A stretch of 64,000 nt of DNA from Marasmius tenuissimus (GCA_029532415.1 JAQOTA010000071.1:682001-746000); one strand, 5' to 3'; positions 1-13,100 are shown, numbered from the stretch's first letter. Notes: generated by a model not told the origin, from the sequence alone. Numbers and translations: made by a program.

Positions 1-323
1 CAATTTTTGGAGACCCTGCGCAATTTTTCATTCACTCTGGCGAGTTATTTTCCTCTTTATTTTCGATAAAATATGTTTATATCCGTCACCCATCTTCAGG
101 TCACAACTGGCGAACCTGACATAAATCAGCGAGATTTCAGGCTTCTCCAGCGACAGATATCTCGAAATATATTGCTCTACCCAGCACTTTCCGAATTGAA
201 CGGTGTGAACATCTTCGACATTGCGAGAGCGACACCGTGGTGCGGTCAATCGTGATCTCTTACAGAAGAAGATCAGAGGAACAACTGGAGAAGACTGTCC
301 AAAAACAAACCTCGGGATCTTCT

Positions 324-2160
324 ATGGATAATCCTCAGCATTATCAACCTCTTTCCCATGCACTCCATCCACCACTTGCAAGCCCTGGTCTGCAGCCAGC
401 GACAATATACCCAACCCAACATGTGTATCGTCTCAAGCCCGTCAACCATCACGACGAGGACGATGGCTCAGATGACAATGACGAAGGGGCCGTTCACGAC
501 CTGATAGACCCTCACGACAACGACAGCAATCCGCCTTCACCCAATACGAGACCACCCGGGTATCTGTGCTTTCGAATAGCCGCATGAAACGTGTTCACTG
601 ACGTCCAGAATGTTCAGCTCAACCGATGTGCAACGAGCGCAACCTACCCTTCCTGCCCCTCCAGAGCCAGAACCTAGGCGTCGACCGGGTCGTCCCCGTG
701 GCTCCAAGAACAGGAAGAATCGCAACAATACGGTCAACACCACTACAACGAACCCACCAGCTCCTGCAAAAAACCCTCAATATGGTGGGCAACCCCCGCC
801 GCAAGCTTCCAATCCGCCCCAGTTACCGGAAGTCAATGCTTCAAACCAGCAATACTATGAATTTCAATGGCGTGTCCTCAATCTGTGTGCGGAATTCTAC
901 GGTGCGGCTGAGGAGCTGGTCGTGAGTACTCACGCTTGTTTTCAAGGGGAACTCTACTAAACAACACCATAGAAAGCGACTCCCCCTCTCGTAATCGCCC
1001 AATGCTACCAAATGGGCCCCAGTAGCAAGGTCGACCCCATCAACTTACTCAACGAAGCCAAGCGGAACTGCGACTCCCTTGTGAGTTTTTATTCCGCCCC
1101 AGCTTGCCAGGCAACTGACAGCTTTTCTGCAGCTCGCAAATCCGTCGTTGCTTATTACTTCTCCTCCTCCTCCTATGTATCCCTCTGCGCCATCCTTGTA
1201 TCATTCACCTCAACCCGTCGGTACCTCAACATCGGCCACTGCAGCCCCTCCAACCGTGATCAGCCAACCTCAGTCTTTCGTCGTCTCCATGAGTGGACCT
1301 CCACCTCAATATCCGGTATACGCTCCACCTCCATCCGGACAATATCCAGCGACCTCATATTACCAGTACCCGTACGGACATACCTACTATCCGCCTCCTG
1401 TGGCAGCGCAGGCCCCTCCCCCGCCGGCTGCCGCTGCTCCTGCCCCGTCGAACAATGCTGCAGCTGGTCCGTCTGGGAGCACCTCATCTGGTGCTTGGTC
1501 TGATGATGAAGTCGAGCGGCTGAGGAAACTTCACGATGAAAGTAAAGCGAGTGGTGCGATTGGAGATGCAATTTGGGATTCCGTAGTAAGTAAGTGGGGC
1601 AAAACACGGTCAAGGTGAATATTCGTTGTGAATTCAAATTTATGACTGTTGCCTGATCTCTCGTCTTCAGACACCAAATCCTGATAAAGGCGACTCAAAT
1701 AGGGCTGAAAGAGAGCAGCACGACTTCTCGAGGCGTTAAAAGGCGACGTGAAACAGAGTCCGGTGAAGCCGGTAGTCCCGTCGCACCCCCACCCCCTCCC
1801 CAGCCAACTGTTTCGTCCGCTCCTCCTGCAAGTGCTGTGACGGCCTCTTCCTCACCTGCACAAAGTGCTTCGGCGTCTACCCCTGTGGCTTCCCCTTCCA
1901 TTCAACATGAAGCACGACCCCCGTCCAAACCACCGTCGGTCTCTGTGACCCCTGCGCCCACGACGGCAGCCAACCTTCCCTGGCCGATGCCCACTGTCGC
2001 AGCCAACACCCCTTCTATCATTCAGAGCAGTGCCGATCGCCGACCAACAAGTTACTATCGCCCTCGACCGTCAGATACCCCTTCGAAGCCCATATCCGGT
2101 CCCCATCATTCGCCACATTCGTACATGTACCAGTCTAATGGGCGAGACTCCGGCAAATGA
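324..2160 (+). CDS. AT-hook and Myb/SANT-like DNA-binding protein
   Basis: Probable nuclear chromatin or transcription factor. Five exons join in frame (324-559, 609-921, 973-1080, 1133-1614, 1671-2160). Early in exon 2 is a classic AT-hook core, RRRPGRPRGSKNRKN, which in known proteins grips the minor groove of AT-rich DNA. Exons 4-5 encode a short helix-rich segment, WSDDEVERLRKLHDES... then KWGKTRSRHQILIKA, that resembles a Myb/SANT-like domain; the 1615-1670 intron splits it after TRS. The rest is low-complexity Pro/Ser/Thr/Gln-rich sequence with a KRRR basic patch. The acidic N-terminus (DDGSDDNDEGAVHD) is disordered in appearance. The ATG at 324 is preferred over 237 because the intervening residues look non-coding. 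Target genes cannot be inferred. Confidence 0.75.
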
Positions 2161-2521
2161 AACCATCCCTTCGTTGCTTTCATCTATTGGAACGTTGAAC
2201 TGTGTCTGCTATCCAAGGATTGCCCGTCGACTGTTTATTTAAGTATGTCGTTTTTGGTTCTTTTCGGTCGCTCTCGTTCTTCCTCTCTATATCTGTTGTA
2301 CAACAAAGTTATGTGTAGCTGTTCGTCGCGCTCTACTTCCACTCTACATTCTCGCGTCTTTCGGAGTTTTCGCAAAAATAGACTGGATGACCATCACTGT
2401 AATTGCCCTCTGCCGGGTTCTCCGGATTGAAGGCTATTCAATAGCCAATTCGGTATGTAGCTCGATCATACATTGGAATATGGCCGGAAATTGGTCCATC
2501 ATGATCTCCAACAGTTGCCAT

Positions 2522-5271
2522 TCACAGTTTCGCGCGTCCCTGCGATCCGACCACCTTCTCGATGTCCTTATACTTGTAATACAGTTTGAGGGACTCTGGG
2601 TTAGCAACAGTTCCACTGGGTTTCATAGTCGACCCGGATACGATCTGCTTGATTGCGATCTCTATCTTCTTGCCGTTCACCGTATACTGCCAGATTGTGC
2701 ATCAGGTCACGAGAAGGTACAGATGGGTTTGCAGAAACGCACTGGAATGTCCTCAACTTCGAAAATGTGCTCTGGCACGTGTCGTGCACTCAATGAGCTC
2801 TTGATGGCGCTTCGTATTTCGTTTTCGAGACTTTTGGTCAAGGAATATCCCTTTCTCATCTTGACGAAGAGTAAAACTCGTTCATGCTTGTCTTGTGGCC
2901 GGCGCTGTCCAATACAAATGGTATCGTTAATCTCAGTGGACTTGACTAATCTTTCCAAGACAGAGTAGATCTCTCCAGAACCGAATCGAACACCACTCGG
3001 GTTGAGGACGCCATCGCTAACAGTAGCTCCAGTTCAACACAGACCTCACGTATGAAAACGCGACTACACACCTTCGACCTAAAATCATGATCCCTTTCGT
3101 TTCCCGATTGACAACCATGAAGTCGCCGTGTCGATAGATTCCTAGATTGACAGATTCAGAAGAAGTAGCTTCAAGGCGTTCGCAAAGAGGCTCACCGGGA
3201 TAACGATCAAAGTAGGTCTCACGCAATTTCTTGCCATCTGGGGTATCGCCCCAGAGTATAGGGAGGGAGGGGTGTGGTCTGGTCACTACCAACTCGCCAG
3301 GTTCTCCTTTATCTTCGACATTGTTCCCGGCATCGTCAAACACTTCGACTTTCATTCCTAGAGCCTTATACTGGGTTTCTGAAGGCGAGGCATGAGAACT
3401 TTGAGCTAGTTATAGGAATAAAGCTGGCTTACCGCCGGTATATACAGGCAACGTAGGCGCTCCTGAAACCACTGGCAGGACAGGTAAGATAACCTAAAGA
3501 GGGTGATTTGGATATGCTTCAGACTTACACGAACAAAAGATGTCGGTACCTCCGGAGGTGGAGATCAGGTAGACTTTACGCCCAAAGGCGTTGAATGTGA
3601 ACTCAAACATGGGCGGTGTCAACACGGCCCCAGTAACGCTCACGACTCGAAGCGACGTGAATGGTCCAACTTCTACTGCATCTTTTTGTCAGTCGAGAAC
3701 TTGGCAGAGCGACCGAAACCACCTACATGGATTGATTCCGTGTCCTTGCACCTCGGACATGAACCGAGGGCTTGTACCGAAGAAGTTTGCACTAACAGAT
3801 GAGGTTCAAACAATCAGTAGGAGTTCCGGGGCAGAGTTGTAGATAATCTCACTCTAGATCACTGACGAATTTGAGATATGTCTTGATATCTGGGTAGAAT
3901 GGCGACCCGTCGTACAAAACAACCGTCGCCCCGACTGATAGCGATGTGAGCATGTACTTCCACAGGAGCCATCCGGTGGTTGTGTATTGGAAATGGATGT
4001 CCTCTTCTCTAATGTCTTTCGAGAGCATAGCATCCTTCTTTGACTGTAACAGGGCGCCCTAGGAGGAAACAAAGGTATGTCAACACTTCTCCTGGCAGGG
4101 TATATGGAGAGTACCAACCCCAGCAGAGTGAACTATACACTTGGGAGGCCCTGAGGTTCCCGAGCTATACAGGATGTATACGGGGTGGCTGAAAGGCAGC
4201 TGTTCGAATACAAGCTCTCTGTTGTCGCCGCTGGCGAGGAACTCGGGCAATGTTATCCTGTCAAAGTCTCTCATGAGACCTTAGAAAACGGAGGCATGGG
4301 TGTACATACACATTTGGGACGTCTTTCATCTCTATGTTCGCACCGGTAATTGAGCTGGGAAGAAGAACGGCTCGCTGGAGACCGGTATCTCTGAGGGCTT
4401 TCACAACCGCGGCGGCTTTGGGAATGAGATTGAGTTTCTTCCCAGCGTATTGGGCTTCAGTCTCTGAGAAGATGAGTTTGGGTCGTATTTGTTGGTATCT
4501 ATCCAATATTCCCTGGGAGTTACGCAATCAGCGGGCAAGACAACACCGAACGGAGTGGGAGACGAACATCTTGACCCATATCCGTCGCTGTGCCAGAGAA
4601 GATGGCACCTATGCTAGTCGTAGCAAGAGCGATGGTTACCGCAATGACAGAGTTCGTGATGATAGCTACATAGGATCGTTGTCATTATTTCAATTGATGC
4701 GTCGAATCGAGCGAACTTACCTGCGACACGATCACCAGCAACAACCCCATTCGCCCTCATCGCTGCTGCCATTTCGCGAACCTTGAGTCTCAACTCCCGG
4801 AACGAACATCGTTCCAGGTGCCCTCGTTCACTACTGGCTATGAGCGCGATTCCATCATCGTTCCTCCAAAGCAAATTCTCCGCGTAATTCAAGCATGCAC
4901 CGGGGAACCAAATTGGAACTTCGGGGATGGAACCGGGAGACATGATCTACCAAAGGGTTCAGTCCGGCTCGCCGATTGCCTCGAACCGATAGATGAAGAC
5001 CACACAACCTTCTCCGGCGGTACTGAATATATAATTCGCAGAAACTTCCATAAATCCACGTAAAACTCATAGTTCTCGATAGAGTACTTGTAGAGGTCGT
5101 GCCAATCCTCTAAAAGTCAAACATGAGAGACTCATTCGGCATGCCGAGGACCGACTTACTCAGGTTCAATCCTCTGTCCCTGTTGACCATCTTCCGAAAC
5201 CTTTCAACGTTCGTATATTCCGGGTGTTCTTGTCTCCATAGCAGGCGTGAGTGTTCGAAATAGGACGACAT
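2522..5271 (-). CDS. AACS: acetoacetyl-CoA synthetase (acetoacetate-CoA ligase)
   Basis: Activates acetoacetate to acetoacetyl-CoA with ATP in the cytosol, feeding ketone-body carbon into sterol and lipid synthesis. It is an ANL-superfamily adenylate-forming enzyme. The N-terminus reads [19 protein letters not shown], then the family hallmark [26 protein letters not shown] and [16 protein letters not shown]. The P-loop-like AMP-binding motif is [18 protein letters not shown], followed by [10 protein letters not shown] and [12 protein letters not shown]. The C-terminal domain has [30 protein letters not shown] and [17 protein letters not shown] with the catalytic Lys region, ending GRAKL. About ten short introns interrupt it, and I found frame-consistent junctions at most of them. 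No upstream in-frame Met precedes 5271. It appears intact. Confidence 0.9.
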
Positions 5272-5947
5272 GGCACGACCCAAAATCGAGTATGAAGGAG
5301 CGAGGGTGAAAGTATGAGCAACCCCGTGTTCCCGCTGCTCAAGCGGTTCCCGGACGCCTCATGACGTCTTGCAAAGGGTCAGGTGCCAGCTTCTCGAGGG
5401 AAATTCGTACCATAAGGGAAATCGGAGATGAGGCAAAGCGTGATGTTGGTGGGAGGAGTGCAAGAGCGTGTGAATGGCGTGCGAGGCCTCCGCACGCTGA
5501 GCAGCAGTGTCACCAAATGCTGCCACAGCGATCGTCTCTACATCATAGAATGACTTCGTCCACGACTAAACATAACTCATTCTCGTCTCTTTATTCTGGG
5601 AGGAAATGTGGCAATTTATCGTGGTACCAGTACTAGAGCCCGGTAGTATGAATACAGACAGGCCTTCGAATGGCCAGGATTGCTGGGAATTGCTAGGCGC
5701 AAGGGCCATTCATTGTTCATACTTTCCTAGTCAGTCTCCTCTGCCTTGTGGCACTGAAGGAGGCAAAGGCCACATCTTCCGGATTTGTCAATGGTAGGGC
5801 CATCGAACGTGAGACGTGCATCTGGGTCGTCGATATGAAATGGCCGGAAATTGCTCAAGGACCCAATCCAACCACCCTCAGGCAGCGCCTTTATTCCCAA
5901 ACGATCCCTCGATACCTCGATAACTTATCACAATCCACACAACACCA
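5272..5947. other. intergenic region, divergent promoters
   Basis: The genes on either side diverge from this stretch, so it probably holds both promoters. The short open frames here have no recognisable domain and no splice partners. I see no RNA gene or repeat. Confidence 0.4.
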
Positions 5948-6440
5948 ATGTTCAGCTCTCTCACACCCCCTGCGATATTCGAGGAAGCCAATGACAGAGT
6001 AGTCTTTGATGCAGATTTGGAATTCAATGCACAAGAGGAGGAGTTACCACCATATTTTGGAGAACCCCCAGAATATTCATTGACGGGATATTCAGAACCG
6101 GTGACGTTTGCGATGTTTCTCTTCAAACTGGGATTCGGTGAGTCTTTTCAGCACCTGCTTGAAGCCCAAAATGAAGCTCACATATGTAAGATTAGTCTTT
6201 CCGCCATTTTGGGCGTTGGGAGCAAGTATCTTGCTTTCGCCGCTGCACGTCCCCGAGCCAGCAGGGCCTGGAGTCAGAGCATGGCTACCAGAGAAGAGCG
6301 ACTCGGAGAGACAAGAGATCATCCGGAAGATCAGAGCTACAGAGCTCAAGTGGGCGAGGCGCTGTTGTTTGGCATTGATCGTATCATCGGGACTGTGCAT
6401 GACAATCCTGTTCGTCATGTTGCGGTACATGAAAGATTGA
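5948..6440 (+). CDS. small predicted two-helix membrane protein, unknown function
   Basis: Two exons (5948-6137 and 6196-6440) join in phase across a GTGAGT...TTAG intron. The junction reads KLGF|VFPPFWALGASILLS, a convincing hydrophobic segment. The 144-residue product has an acidic, Pro-rich cytosolic-type N-terminus (EEELPPYFGEPPEYSL with PPxY-like motifs) and a first membrane segment around residues 58-78. A polar loop (WLPEKSDSERQEIIRK) leads to KWARRCCLALIV and a second membrane segment near the C-terminus, ending RYMKD. The PPxY-like motif is the kind bound by WW domains of Rsp5/Nedd4 ligases, which is inference only. I do not recognise a named family. The clean intron and two helices argue that it is real. 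Confidence 0.7.
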
Positions 6441-6851
6441 ATGGACGCACCGACCGCTCCTCCCTCTCGCCTCGTTTGCAAGGACATTACTTCTTATACC
6501 TGCTCCTCACCGTCCAACGGCAGTTACATTCATTTATTCTTTCTCTTCTGATTACCCAAGTCGCCTTGGTGATTCAATGTTCACCAGTCGGGAGTTCGAT
6601 AGCGTCGGCAGAAGCAACAATAGGATGTTTCATGAGTGATTGGCGTTATATTTACAAGGAACAAGGGCCGTGACACCAGTGTGAGCAAGAAAAGGAGAAG
6701 ATATGATGGTGACCATGGAAGGTCATGGACGTTGTGAAACAAGATAGTTCCCGCGCTCACTGCCGCTCAATGGAATCACCCACCCAACTGACAGTGTGAC
6801 GAGGGTGCCCTGTCTAACTCTTTACCACGAACCACGACCACCACGACCTGC

Positions 6852-9039
6852 ATGACGCTTTTCCTCCCTCTGGAGGCTAATGCGCCTTTGCCCAATGTCC
6901 CCTCATTTCTCCAGAAATCCCCAGAACCCGAGAAACAAGTATCGAAAGCAATCAAGGCTATACTGAAAGCGAAACGGATTGTGGTCATCTGTGGTATGTG
7001 GCGGGCACCTCTGCTCGGCTACCTCTGAACTGAACTTTTTCGACGCCCACGTAGGAGCTGGGATATCAGTTCGTGCAGGAATACCGGATTTTCGATCCCC
7101 AGAGGGGCTTTTCCAGACGTTGAAACGAGATAACCCACGGGAGGCGTTGACTTCGGGCAAGGACCTGTTTGATGCTTCAGTCTTCAACGTGAGCATTTGC
7201 TTGTTCTCGTTTGCCTTCTTAATTTCTCCGGAAGAAGTGCTACCACCGATATTTCGAGAGATATTTCCCTTTCGGATTCACCCCTATCTAATTCCACTGC
7301 TAACGAAAATTTACATCTAGTCCGAACAAACCACGTCTCTCTTCTGTCAAATGATATGTCAGCTCTCTGAACTCTCCAAATCGGCAGAACCGACACCATT
7401 TCACAAATCCTTGAAGGCTTTGGATGACTGTGGCAAACTTTTGAGGGTGTACACGCAGAACATTGACGCTATCGAGGCGAAGAGTGGCTTGACCTTCGGA
7501 GTACCTGTCTTCGAGCCCAAGCGAACCAAAACGCGGCCGAAGGAAAAGGACGCAGCTGTCTCGAACTCTCCGGAAGCAACCCCGGATGCAGACTCTACCG
7601 TCGCAAGGCCTGGGCCTTCTTCGACCCCCCGTTGCGTCCCTCTCCATGGAACCGTTCAGTATGCTCATTGCCAGATATGCAATCATTCCTTTCCATTGGA
7701 CGATCATCTATCTTCACTGAATGCCGGTATCCCTCCCGATTGCCCCGAGTGTACTTCGCTCGAACATACGCGACAACTCATTGGAAAACGTGCCCGGGGT
7801 GTGGGAAGACTGAGGCCCAGCGTAGTCCTATACAATGAGGCGCATAAAGACGGAGAGGGGGTGGGAGAGATGGTAAGGAGAGACCTAGTCGGGACGTCTA
7901 AAGGGAAAGGGAGGAGCGGCGCAGATTTATTGCTCGTCGTTGGCACGAGTTTGAGGGTACCAGGGACGAAACGGATGGTCCGGGAGTTTGCGAAGGCAGT
8001 TCATGCACGAGGTTCTGGGGCGCCGAATGCAAAAGAAGGACCATCATCTCATACTAGCTCAAATGCGGGAAGTCCGGCACCAGGCAAGGAAGAGCCGGAC
8101 GTTGATCACCCAATCAAGGCTATCTACTTGAACCTTGATTTCCCAGTGCCAACTCGAGAGTGGGAAGGCGTTTTCGATGTATGGTTGCAGGGTGATGCAC
8201 AGAGGTTCGGGGAGATGTTAAGGGAGGAAGTGGACCAGCATATGAAGGCCAAGGAAATTGCGAATGACAAGAAGAAGAAAAAGGCGAAGCACAGTGAAGC
8301 TGATGGCTCTCCCTCCATCATAGATCTCACTTCCGAGTCACCTGTGAAGAAGCGGAAAGGAGTTACAAAGTCTTCGACAAGCACTGGAAAACGCAGGAAG
8401 ACACAAGTAGAGGTTGTGATACCGCCTTTCATTCCTTATCCGACCCCTCAAACTGAGACGAAGAAGCATCAGCCGGTGGCCAGTGTTCCTCATCCACACG
8501 AATCATACGACCCTTCGCTTTTCGTTCCTCGAGATTCATCTCAACTGGTCCTCAGACTACCTGCCCGGGCTCCCGGTTCTTCTGACATTCATCCTTACCC
8601 TCCGCCGACCACTCCAAAGAAACCGCACACAGTCACCCCTTCTATCGCCCCCGCACATAAGCCCTTCGCTGTTGGCCGGCCTCCTCCCACTCCAGAGGAC
8701 TCGCCTCTGCCTGTCCATCGCGATCATCCTCAGATTTCGCATGGTTATCTTGAGGCGAGGCGAGCCTCCACCTCCTCCTTGTCTTCGCTATCGTCCGTAT
8801 CCTCCGAGTCCGGTTTTGCCAGGGCACCATCGTTCAGTTCAAGTTCCGGGGACGATGTCGCCTATCGGGAACCACGGGATGATTACATATACTCTGACAC
8901 AGAAGATGATGATATGGAATGGGAGTTGAGTTCGAAAACGCGCGAGTTCAATCCGGACTCTACTTTGCACTCGTATCCATACCAAAGTCGTCTGCAAACC
9001 TCGTGCATACGAACCACGCAGCGCGGGGACGGTGGCTGA
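6852..9039 (+). CDS. Sir2-family NAD-dependent deacetylase, Hst3/Hst4 class
   Basis: Predicted nuclear sirtuin that removes acetyl groups from histone H3 (Lys56 in studied Hst3/Hst4 proteins) using NAD. Exons 6852-6993, 7055-7188 and 7321-9039 give about 664 residues. The NAD-binding GAGISVRAGIPDFRSPEGLF begins near residue 48, TQNID near 137 and the catalytic-His motif PLHGT near 200. A zinc ribbon has paired cysteines (CQIC ... CPEC). GTSLRVPGTKRMVREFAKA and YLNLDFPVP close the Rossmann fold. The LSELSKSAEPTPFHKSLKAL region and the inserted loops fit the Hst3/Hst4 class better than Sir2 or Hst2. The last 250 or so residues are disordered, with lysine/arginine clusters (KKKKAKH, KKRKG, GKRRKTQ) that look like nuclear localisation signals. 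Confidence 0.88.
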
Positions 9040-9828
9040 TGTTGGAGCCTGGGACTTCGTGATATTTCTCCTCTCTTTGTTGCTTTCTTGTCGAGCACAC
9101 TGTTTATTTGTTACTTATATAAGGCATCCTCATCAGATATACTCTCTTCCAAGTTCTTGTAGTTCACATATCCTTACTCTACTCTTCGCTGCCCAGTGCT
9201 AGCTTCTATAAATTTGCATGACATCTGTATAGGAGCGAGCCAATGGATGATTTCGTTTTGATTTCTTTTGCTCGAACGGTCTCGAGTTGTAGGTGGTTAT
9301 GGGCACATAATGCAGCTTGTCACCGTCACGTGCTGATGGTCGTCATTTCTTATCTTGAACCACCACCTTCACCTGTGACCTCTCCGCGGCCTGACCCCGG
9401 GATCGTCTCTTGTACGCTTGAATTTTCTCGGACGTCCCTGCGGAACCTACGTGAACGACCCGTCATTCAAGAGTCAAGGAGAAGCGATGAGCACGAAACT
9501 GAGTCCTAACAATAGGTGCGCTCCCTTGCAACACATGGTCTTTCTCTCCCTGACCTGATCTCAACAGCTTCCTTGCTCGCCGCAACTCGTGTCTCTCACC
9601 ATGAAGATCATGTACGAGAAGAGGCTCGGAGAAACTTCTGCTTTGCAACTCAAGGAGCGGTGAATGGTCACTGGGCTGCCTTCGTTACTTCAAACGACTG
9701 AATACCATACGCCATCGGACCGTTGGCTGCCCGTTCGGATCGTTGCAGAATCGTAGTATTTCACCGAAGATGAGGTTTACGACGTATAAATACGGTCGTA
9801 CGAGGTGTACTCCACTCCAAGTGAATCC
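9040..9828. other. intergenic region upstream of pectate lyase 1
   Basis: No gene is supported here. Short open frames on both strands lack domains. The final 45 bases hold a TATA box for the downstream gene. Confidence 0.4.
9785..9792 (+). promoter_or_regulatory. TATA box of pectate lyase 1
   Basis: TATAAATA lies 37 bases before the ATG at 9829. That spacing makes 9829, rather than the in-frame ATG at 9805, the likely translation start. Confidence 0.55.
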
Positions 9829-11254
9829 ATGTTCTCGTCGTTTCTTGCCTGGTTGTTTATCGCCTCGATTGCGTCCTCGGCCAGAGGTCAGGATGGTTAT
9901 GCCTCCATGAATGGAGGAACGACCGGCGGGGGAGGTGGGACCACGACCACGGTTTCTGCTGCCGCTGCGTTCCAGACCGCGATTAAGGCAGGCTACCCCT
10001 TGCAACATATATTTGCCCGCTGATTCATTGCGTTGCTGTAGAGCGACACTCCGAAGACAGTCTTTCTGAAAGGAGCTATCAGTCTATCATCTCAGGCGCA
10101 GGTCGGTAAGTCCTTCCCATCCGTGATCCCCGCGATGGTGGCTCTCAACAACCGTTTTTTTCTCTTCGTTAGGCAATAATACGTCTATTATCGGTGTTGG
10201 TGCCACGGCTATCATCAATGGAGGAGGGCTAAGTATCAAAGGAAAGTCCAACATCATTGTTCGCAACTTGGTCATCAACAAGGTCGTTGGCAACGACGGG
10301 ATTACGATCCAACGCGGGGCGCACAACATTTGGATAGACCACAACGAATTCTATAGTGATGTGGCTCACGGGTTCGACTATTACGACGGTCAAGTTGATA
10401 TCACTCACGCCTCTGATTATGTTACGGTCTCGTATAACTATTTCCATGACCATTACAAAGTTAGCTTCCCTCGCTATCTATACGGCGCCCCCGTTTCCTG
10501 ACATCCCCTCAGTCGTCCCTGGTAGGAGGGGATCCCAACGGAGGGAGTGAAGGTAAGGTGATACCATGTCCTGTATTGTGTTTCTCACCTCGCTCAAACT
10601 CCGCAGACACGGGAAAATACCATCTGACATAGTATGTCACTTCGCCTTCTAGTTTCGAAGTCGTGTCTGGCTCAATACAGAATAATTACTGCAGCCATCA
10701 CAATCGTTGGAGAAATGTCCACACCCGCACTCCAGGTGAGACTACAGGTCTGGGGCCGTCCCGCAGTAATACCTACTCAACCGCCCTGAAGCAATGCGAT
10801 TCGGACACGTCCATGTGTATAACAATCTCATGGAGGATGTGGTATCGCAGGGAATACACTCGCGGTCCTTCAATCAAGTATTGATTGAAGGTAATGTGTT
10901 TGTCAACTCGACAGAACCAGGTGAGAATCATCCCTGAACGATACGGCGTTAAATTAACGACTAGACACCCAGTGTCAACCTACGGGTTCGTGATACCAGA
11001 TGATTCCCCAGAGAATCCGTCAGGAGATTTCGAGCCTGACGGATTCGCGAACCTTGGATCGGGTAAGCTATTCGCCTCTGTTCCTTACCCGACTGGTTAT
11101 TGAATACTTCTTTCCAGCGAATGACTTTGGAAGTGGAAAGAACAACATCACGGCGACTGGGAACTTCACCACCGTCCCGTATCGTTACACCCTGACCCCT
11201 CTGGCGAATGTGCGGGCTACTGTCACCTCGGATGCTGGGGTTGGAAAGATCTGA
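9829..11254 (+). CDS. secreted pectate lyase, polysaccharide lyase family 1
   Basis: Extracellular enzyme that cleaves polygalacturonate by beta-elimination during plant cell-wall breakdown. A signal peptide (MFSSFLAWLFIASIASSARG) is followed by DGYASMNGGTTGG. The parallel beta-helix core includes SNIIVRNLVINKVVG, the vWiDH motif NIWIDHNEFYSD, DITHASDYVTVSYNYFHDHYK, SSLVGG, YHHNRWRNVHTRTP and MRFGHVHVYNN. I could join nine exons in frame: 9829-9987, 10042-10105, 10173-10459, 10513-10552, 10607-10631, 10695-10735, 10792-10920, 10973-11062, 11118-11254. Intron 1 (9988-10041) uses a GC donor. The downstream neighbour is a diverged tandem copy. The reading frame is intact, so this is the functional copy of the pair. 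Confidence 0.87.
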
Positions 11255-11649
11255 GCTACTTATGGCTTTTACCTGTCCTGTAAGAATGGAGATGGAACTT
11301 GGGAATGTACCAGATGATTCTGCGATCGCAAGCGAGACATCAAGCTGCGTTTCTTCCTCAAACCCTTCCGTCCTTAGAAATCTGTTGGCAATTGCGTTTT
11401 ATGATACGTTGCTTCTACTGGCGTATGCAGATGAGAGCTAAGGCTGACATCTGGTGTTCCGTCGAGAATGTCAGAGATTTCCACCCTCGATCGATGATCG
11501 CTCACATAGGACTCAACGTCTCGCCGACACCATTATCCACGCGAAAATCTCTTTTCCGCCAGGTGAGTGTGGCATTCCTTGTATCCCGGACGAGAGAAGA
11601 ATCACCTTGTATAATATGTGAGAACAGCAGGTAGATGCTTCTAAGGCTC
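11255..11649. other. spacer between the tandem pectate lyase genes
   Basis: No gene seen. A TATAATAT element at 11610-11617 is placed 33 bases before the start of the second copy. Confidence 0.4.
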
Positions 11650-13100
11650 ATGTTTGGCGTACACCGCGTACTTGTGCTGGCCTCTATCTGTTTCTCATTG
11701 GTGGCTGCGCAAGAGGGATATGCCTTTCTGAAAGGCGGGACCACTGGCGGGGCTGGAGGCCCTGTCGTAGTCGTGTCGAAAGCGAATGCTTTCAGAGAAG
11801 CGATTCTGGTGTGTACTTAACCCGCTGAACCACCTTACGACCATAGTCATTGCCATCTTTCCCAAAGCGATACTCCGAAAATTGTTCTGCTGAATGCGAC
11901 CATTAACCTCACGAGTCAAGCTGAAGTCGGCGAGTTACTCTGCTACCCACTAGTCCCCTCTCCACTGAAGCGCCCTTTTCCCCACAGGTATCCACACAAC
12001 CATCCAAGGGATCGGGACCTCAGGCATCATGAACGGGGAAGGTCTCGGAGTTGCTGGAAAGTCGAATGTCATTATTAGGAACCTGGTCATCAATAAGGTC
12101 GTCGCGGACGTGGAAATATTCGGTGCAGATGCAATTACCATCCAAAACGGGTCCCACAACGTATGGATCGATCACAACGGATTTTACAGTGATTTGGATT
12201 GTGGTCAGGGTTACTACGATGGTCCAGTGGATATCACCCACGAACACGACTGGATCACAGTGTCTTACAATTATTTCCATGACCACCACGCCGTTCGTTT
12301 TGTCTATCAATTTTCGAGGGTATCTATCAAGCTTGAAACTGTTGGCATTCAGTCTTCCCTGGTTGGCGGCTAACTCTATGGATGGGGAGAAAGTGGACAT
12401 CCTCGTCAATTCCTTCCTGTTCGTACTAAGCAATCACCAAGTTACCGACAGGTATCATCTTACCTAGTAAGCTGGCAACTGCATTGAAACCCACTCACTT
12501 ATTCAACCAGCCGCCGCGCTAGCCACCACAATTATTCGAGGAACGTCGTATCCCGAACCCCAGGTATGGCCCCTTCGGTCTCCCTCAATTTTCTTCGGCT
12601 GACAGTTAACACCGAAGCTGTCCGACTAGGCCATGTTCATGTATACAATAACTACGTGGAGAATGTCCTTCAGGGGATACATTCCCGATCCAACGCCCAA
12701 GTAATGATCGAGGGAAACGTCTTTGAACACTGTGTTGAGCCAGGTAAGCCTGCCGCCGGATCCAGCGAGATATGAACTGTTAATAAAAGATAGTTCAGTC
12801 ACTACCTCGGAACTTATTATTAAGAAAGACGCGGAAGTTGACCTCACTCAGTTCTCGGAACTCAAAGGATTTGTCAATCGTAGGTGAGGATGAAACTTCT
12901 TTTCGAACTTCGTGCGAGTATCGGCGCACAACGCTCATGGTCGGAATTTTTTGACAGATAATGGCTTTGGAAACGGCACCAACAATATAACCGTGACGGG
13001 TAATTTTAGTGCTGTACCCTACAGTTATAACTTGACACCATTGGCCAAGACGAGAACCTTTGTGCTTGCAAACGCGGGGGTAAGGCATCTAGATCTGTGA
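11650..13100 (+). pseudogene. second pectate lyase (PL1), interrupted by an in-frame stop
   Basis: A tandem paralogue of the preceding pectate lyase. It has the same architecture: signal peptide (MFGVHRVLVLASICFSLVAA), EGYAFLKGGTTGGAGG, SDTP region, NVIIRNLVINKVVADVE, HNVWIDHNGFYSD, DITHEHDWITVSYNYFHDHHA and SSLVGG. After the stop the same frame continues as YHHNYSRNVVSRTP, VRLGHVHVYNNYVENV and a C-terminal NNITVTGNFSAVPYSYNL. The codon after SSLVGG is TAA (12371-12373). The flanking exon stays in frame with both neighbours by the same splice logic as the intact copy, so this looks like a single nonsense change rather than a model error. Translation would stop after roughly half of the helix and lose active-site residues. 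The start at 11650 is favoured over 11635 because of signal-peptide similarity and TATA spacing. Confidence 0.72.
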
